Assembly: GCA_002118135.1 (NCBI GenBank)
Contig: BDIU01000609.1
Span: 1 to 18,723, forward strand
Length of the DNA stretch: 18,723 bases
Reading direction: 5' to 3'
Origin: Trebouxia sp. TZW2008
Lineage: Eukaryota; Chlorophyta; Trebouxiophyceae; Trebouxiales; Trebouxiaceae
A program made the position numbers and the translations under genes. Shown piece after piece: positions 18,428 to 18,723 of this stretch (positions are counted from its first letter, which is position 1; each line of letters begins with the position of its first letter). The notes beneath the pieces were generated by a model. That model worked only from the letters and a program-made list of their open reading frames with translations. It was not told the DNA's origin and made no database searches.

Positions 18428-18723
18428 TCAACAACAGACGATGCCGGATGCGGAGTCACCGCCACCGAAATCGATTGTAGCGCAAGCCATGCGTCGGTCA
18501 AGCATGCAGTCTTGCTTCACTGAAAGGATTGACAGGACATGCCCACTCTGTCGCTTGTGTGCTGCGCCAAAACGATAGCCAGCAACACTTGACTTTGGTC
18601 AACGTTTGTGAGCTTTTAGGACAGCTGTCAAAGGTAGTATCCAGTTTTTGCAGTGAAACCGCAGGCAAGCAGCAAGAGCTGTTTGCACAGAAAGCTGCAA
18701 AGGCCTGCTGCCTGCAAAGGCTC
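18428..18723. other. Unassigned window end
   Basis: No convincing coding segment. A direct repeat of CTGCAAAGGC occurs at 18695-18704 and 18712-18721. It may hold introns or 5' exons of the minus-strand candidate. Confidence 0.4.

Overview
This window looks like nuclear DNA of a eukaryote with intron-rich genes, most likely a green alga. The clues are about 30 small exons separated by introns of roughly 120-570 bp, acceptors that mostly read GCAG, a TGTAA motif (the usual green-algal poly(A) signal) after the stop codon, and the protein architecture. The combination of DUF5011-type Ig-like domains with a polycystin (PKD/TRPP) channel is one I associate from memory with trebouxiophyte algae such as Coccomyxa; that placement is inference. 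There are no bacterial operons, rRNA, tRNA or CRISPR features.

Almost the whole window (1-17399, + strand) is one very large gene, incomplete at its 5' end. I rebuilt it by hand as about 30 exons. Every splice junction from 1792 to the stop codon keeps reading phase, which is the main evidence for the model. The visible protein is about 2,900 residues. In order it contains: (1) a mucin-like Ser/Pro/Thr/Ala stalk of 49-residue (147-bp) tandem repeats (1-1542), interrupted by a 2-N assembly gap; (2) a Pro/Ser-rich linker; (3) three Ig-like DUF5011-type domains with Cys-rich linkers (2374-6121); (4) a long extracellular region of unknown fold (6388-8598); (5) a polycystin TOP (extracellular) domain (about 8500-10281); (6) transmembrane segments S2-S6 with a pore helix (10488-13101); (7) a cytoplasmic tail of about 740 residues with repeated RRxS/T basophilic-kinase motifs, ending in a Gln-rich coiled coil (13102-17399).

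The most notable features are a pore-filter segment that seems to lack the acidic residue of canonical polycystins, the absence of a recognisable S1 helix before the TOP domain, a two-unit (294-bp) higher-order pattern in the stalk repeats, and an assembly gap whose true size can be inferred from the repeat period.

Between 17400 and 18015 lies a relatively AT-rich 3' flank with a candidate poly(A) signal and a small inverted repeat. The last 700 bp may hold the 3' end of a convergent minus-strand gene or a decayed ORF (18016-18318 and perhaps upstream); I could not identify it. No wholly new system is evident beyond this unusual channel.
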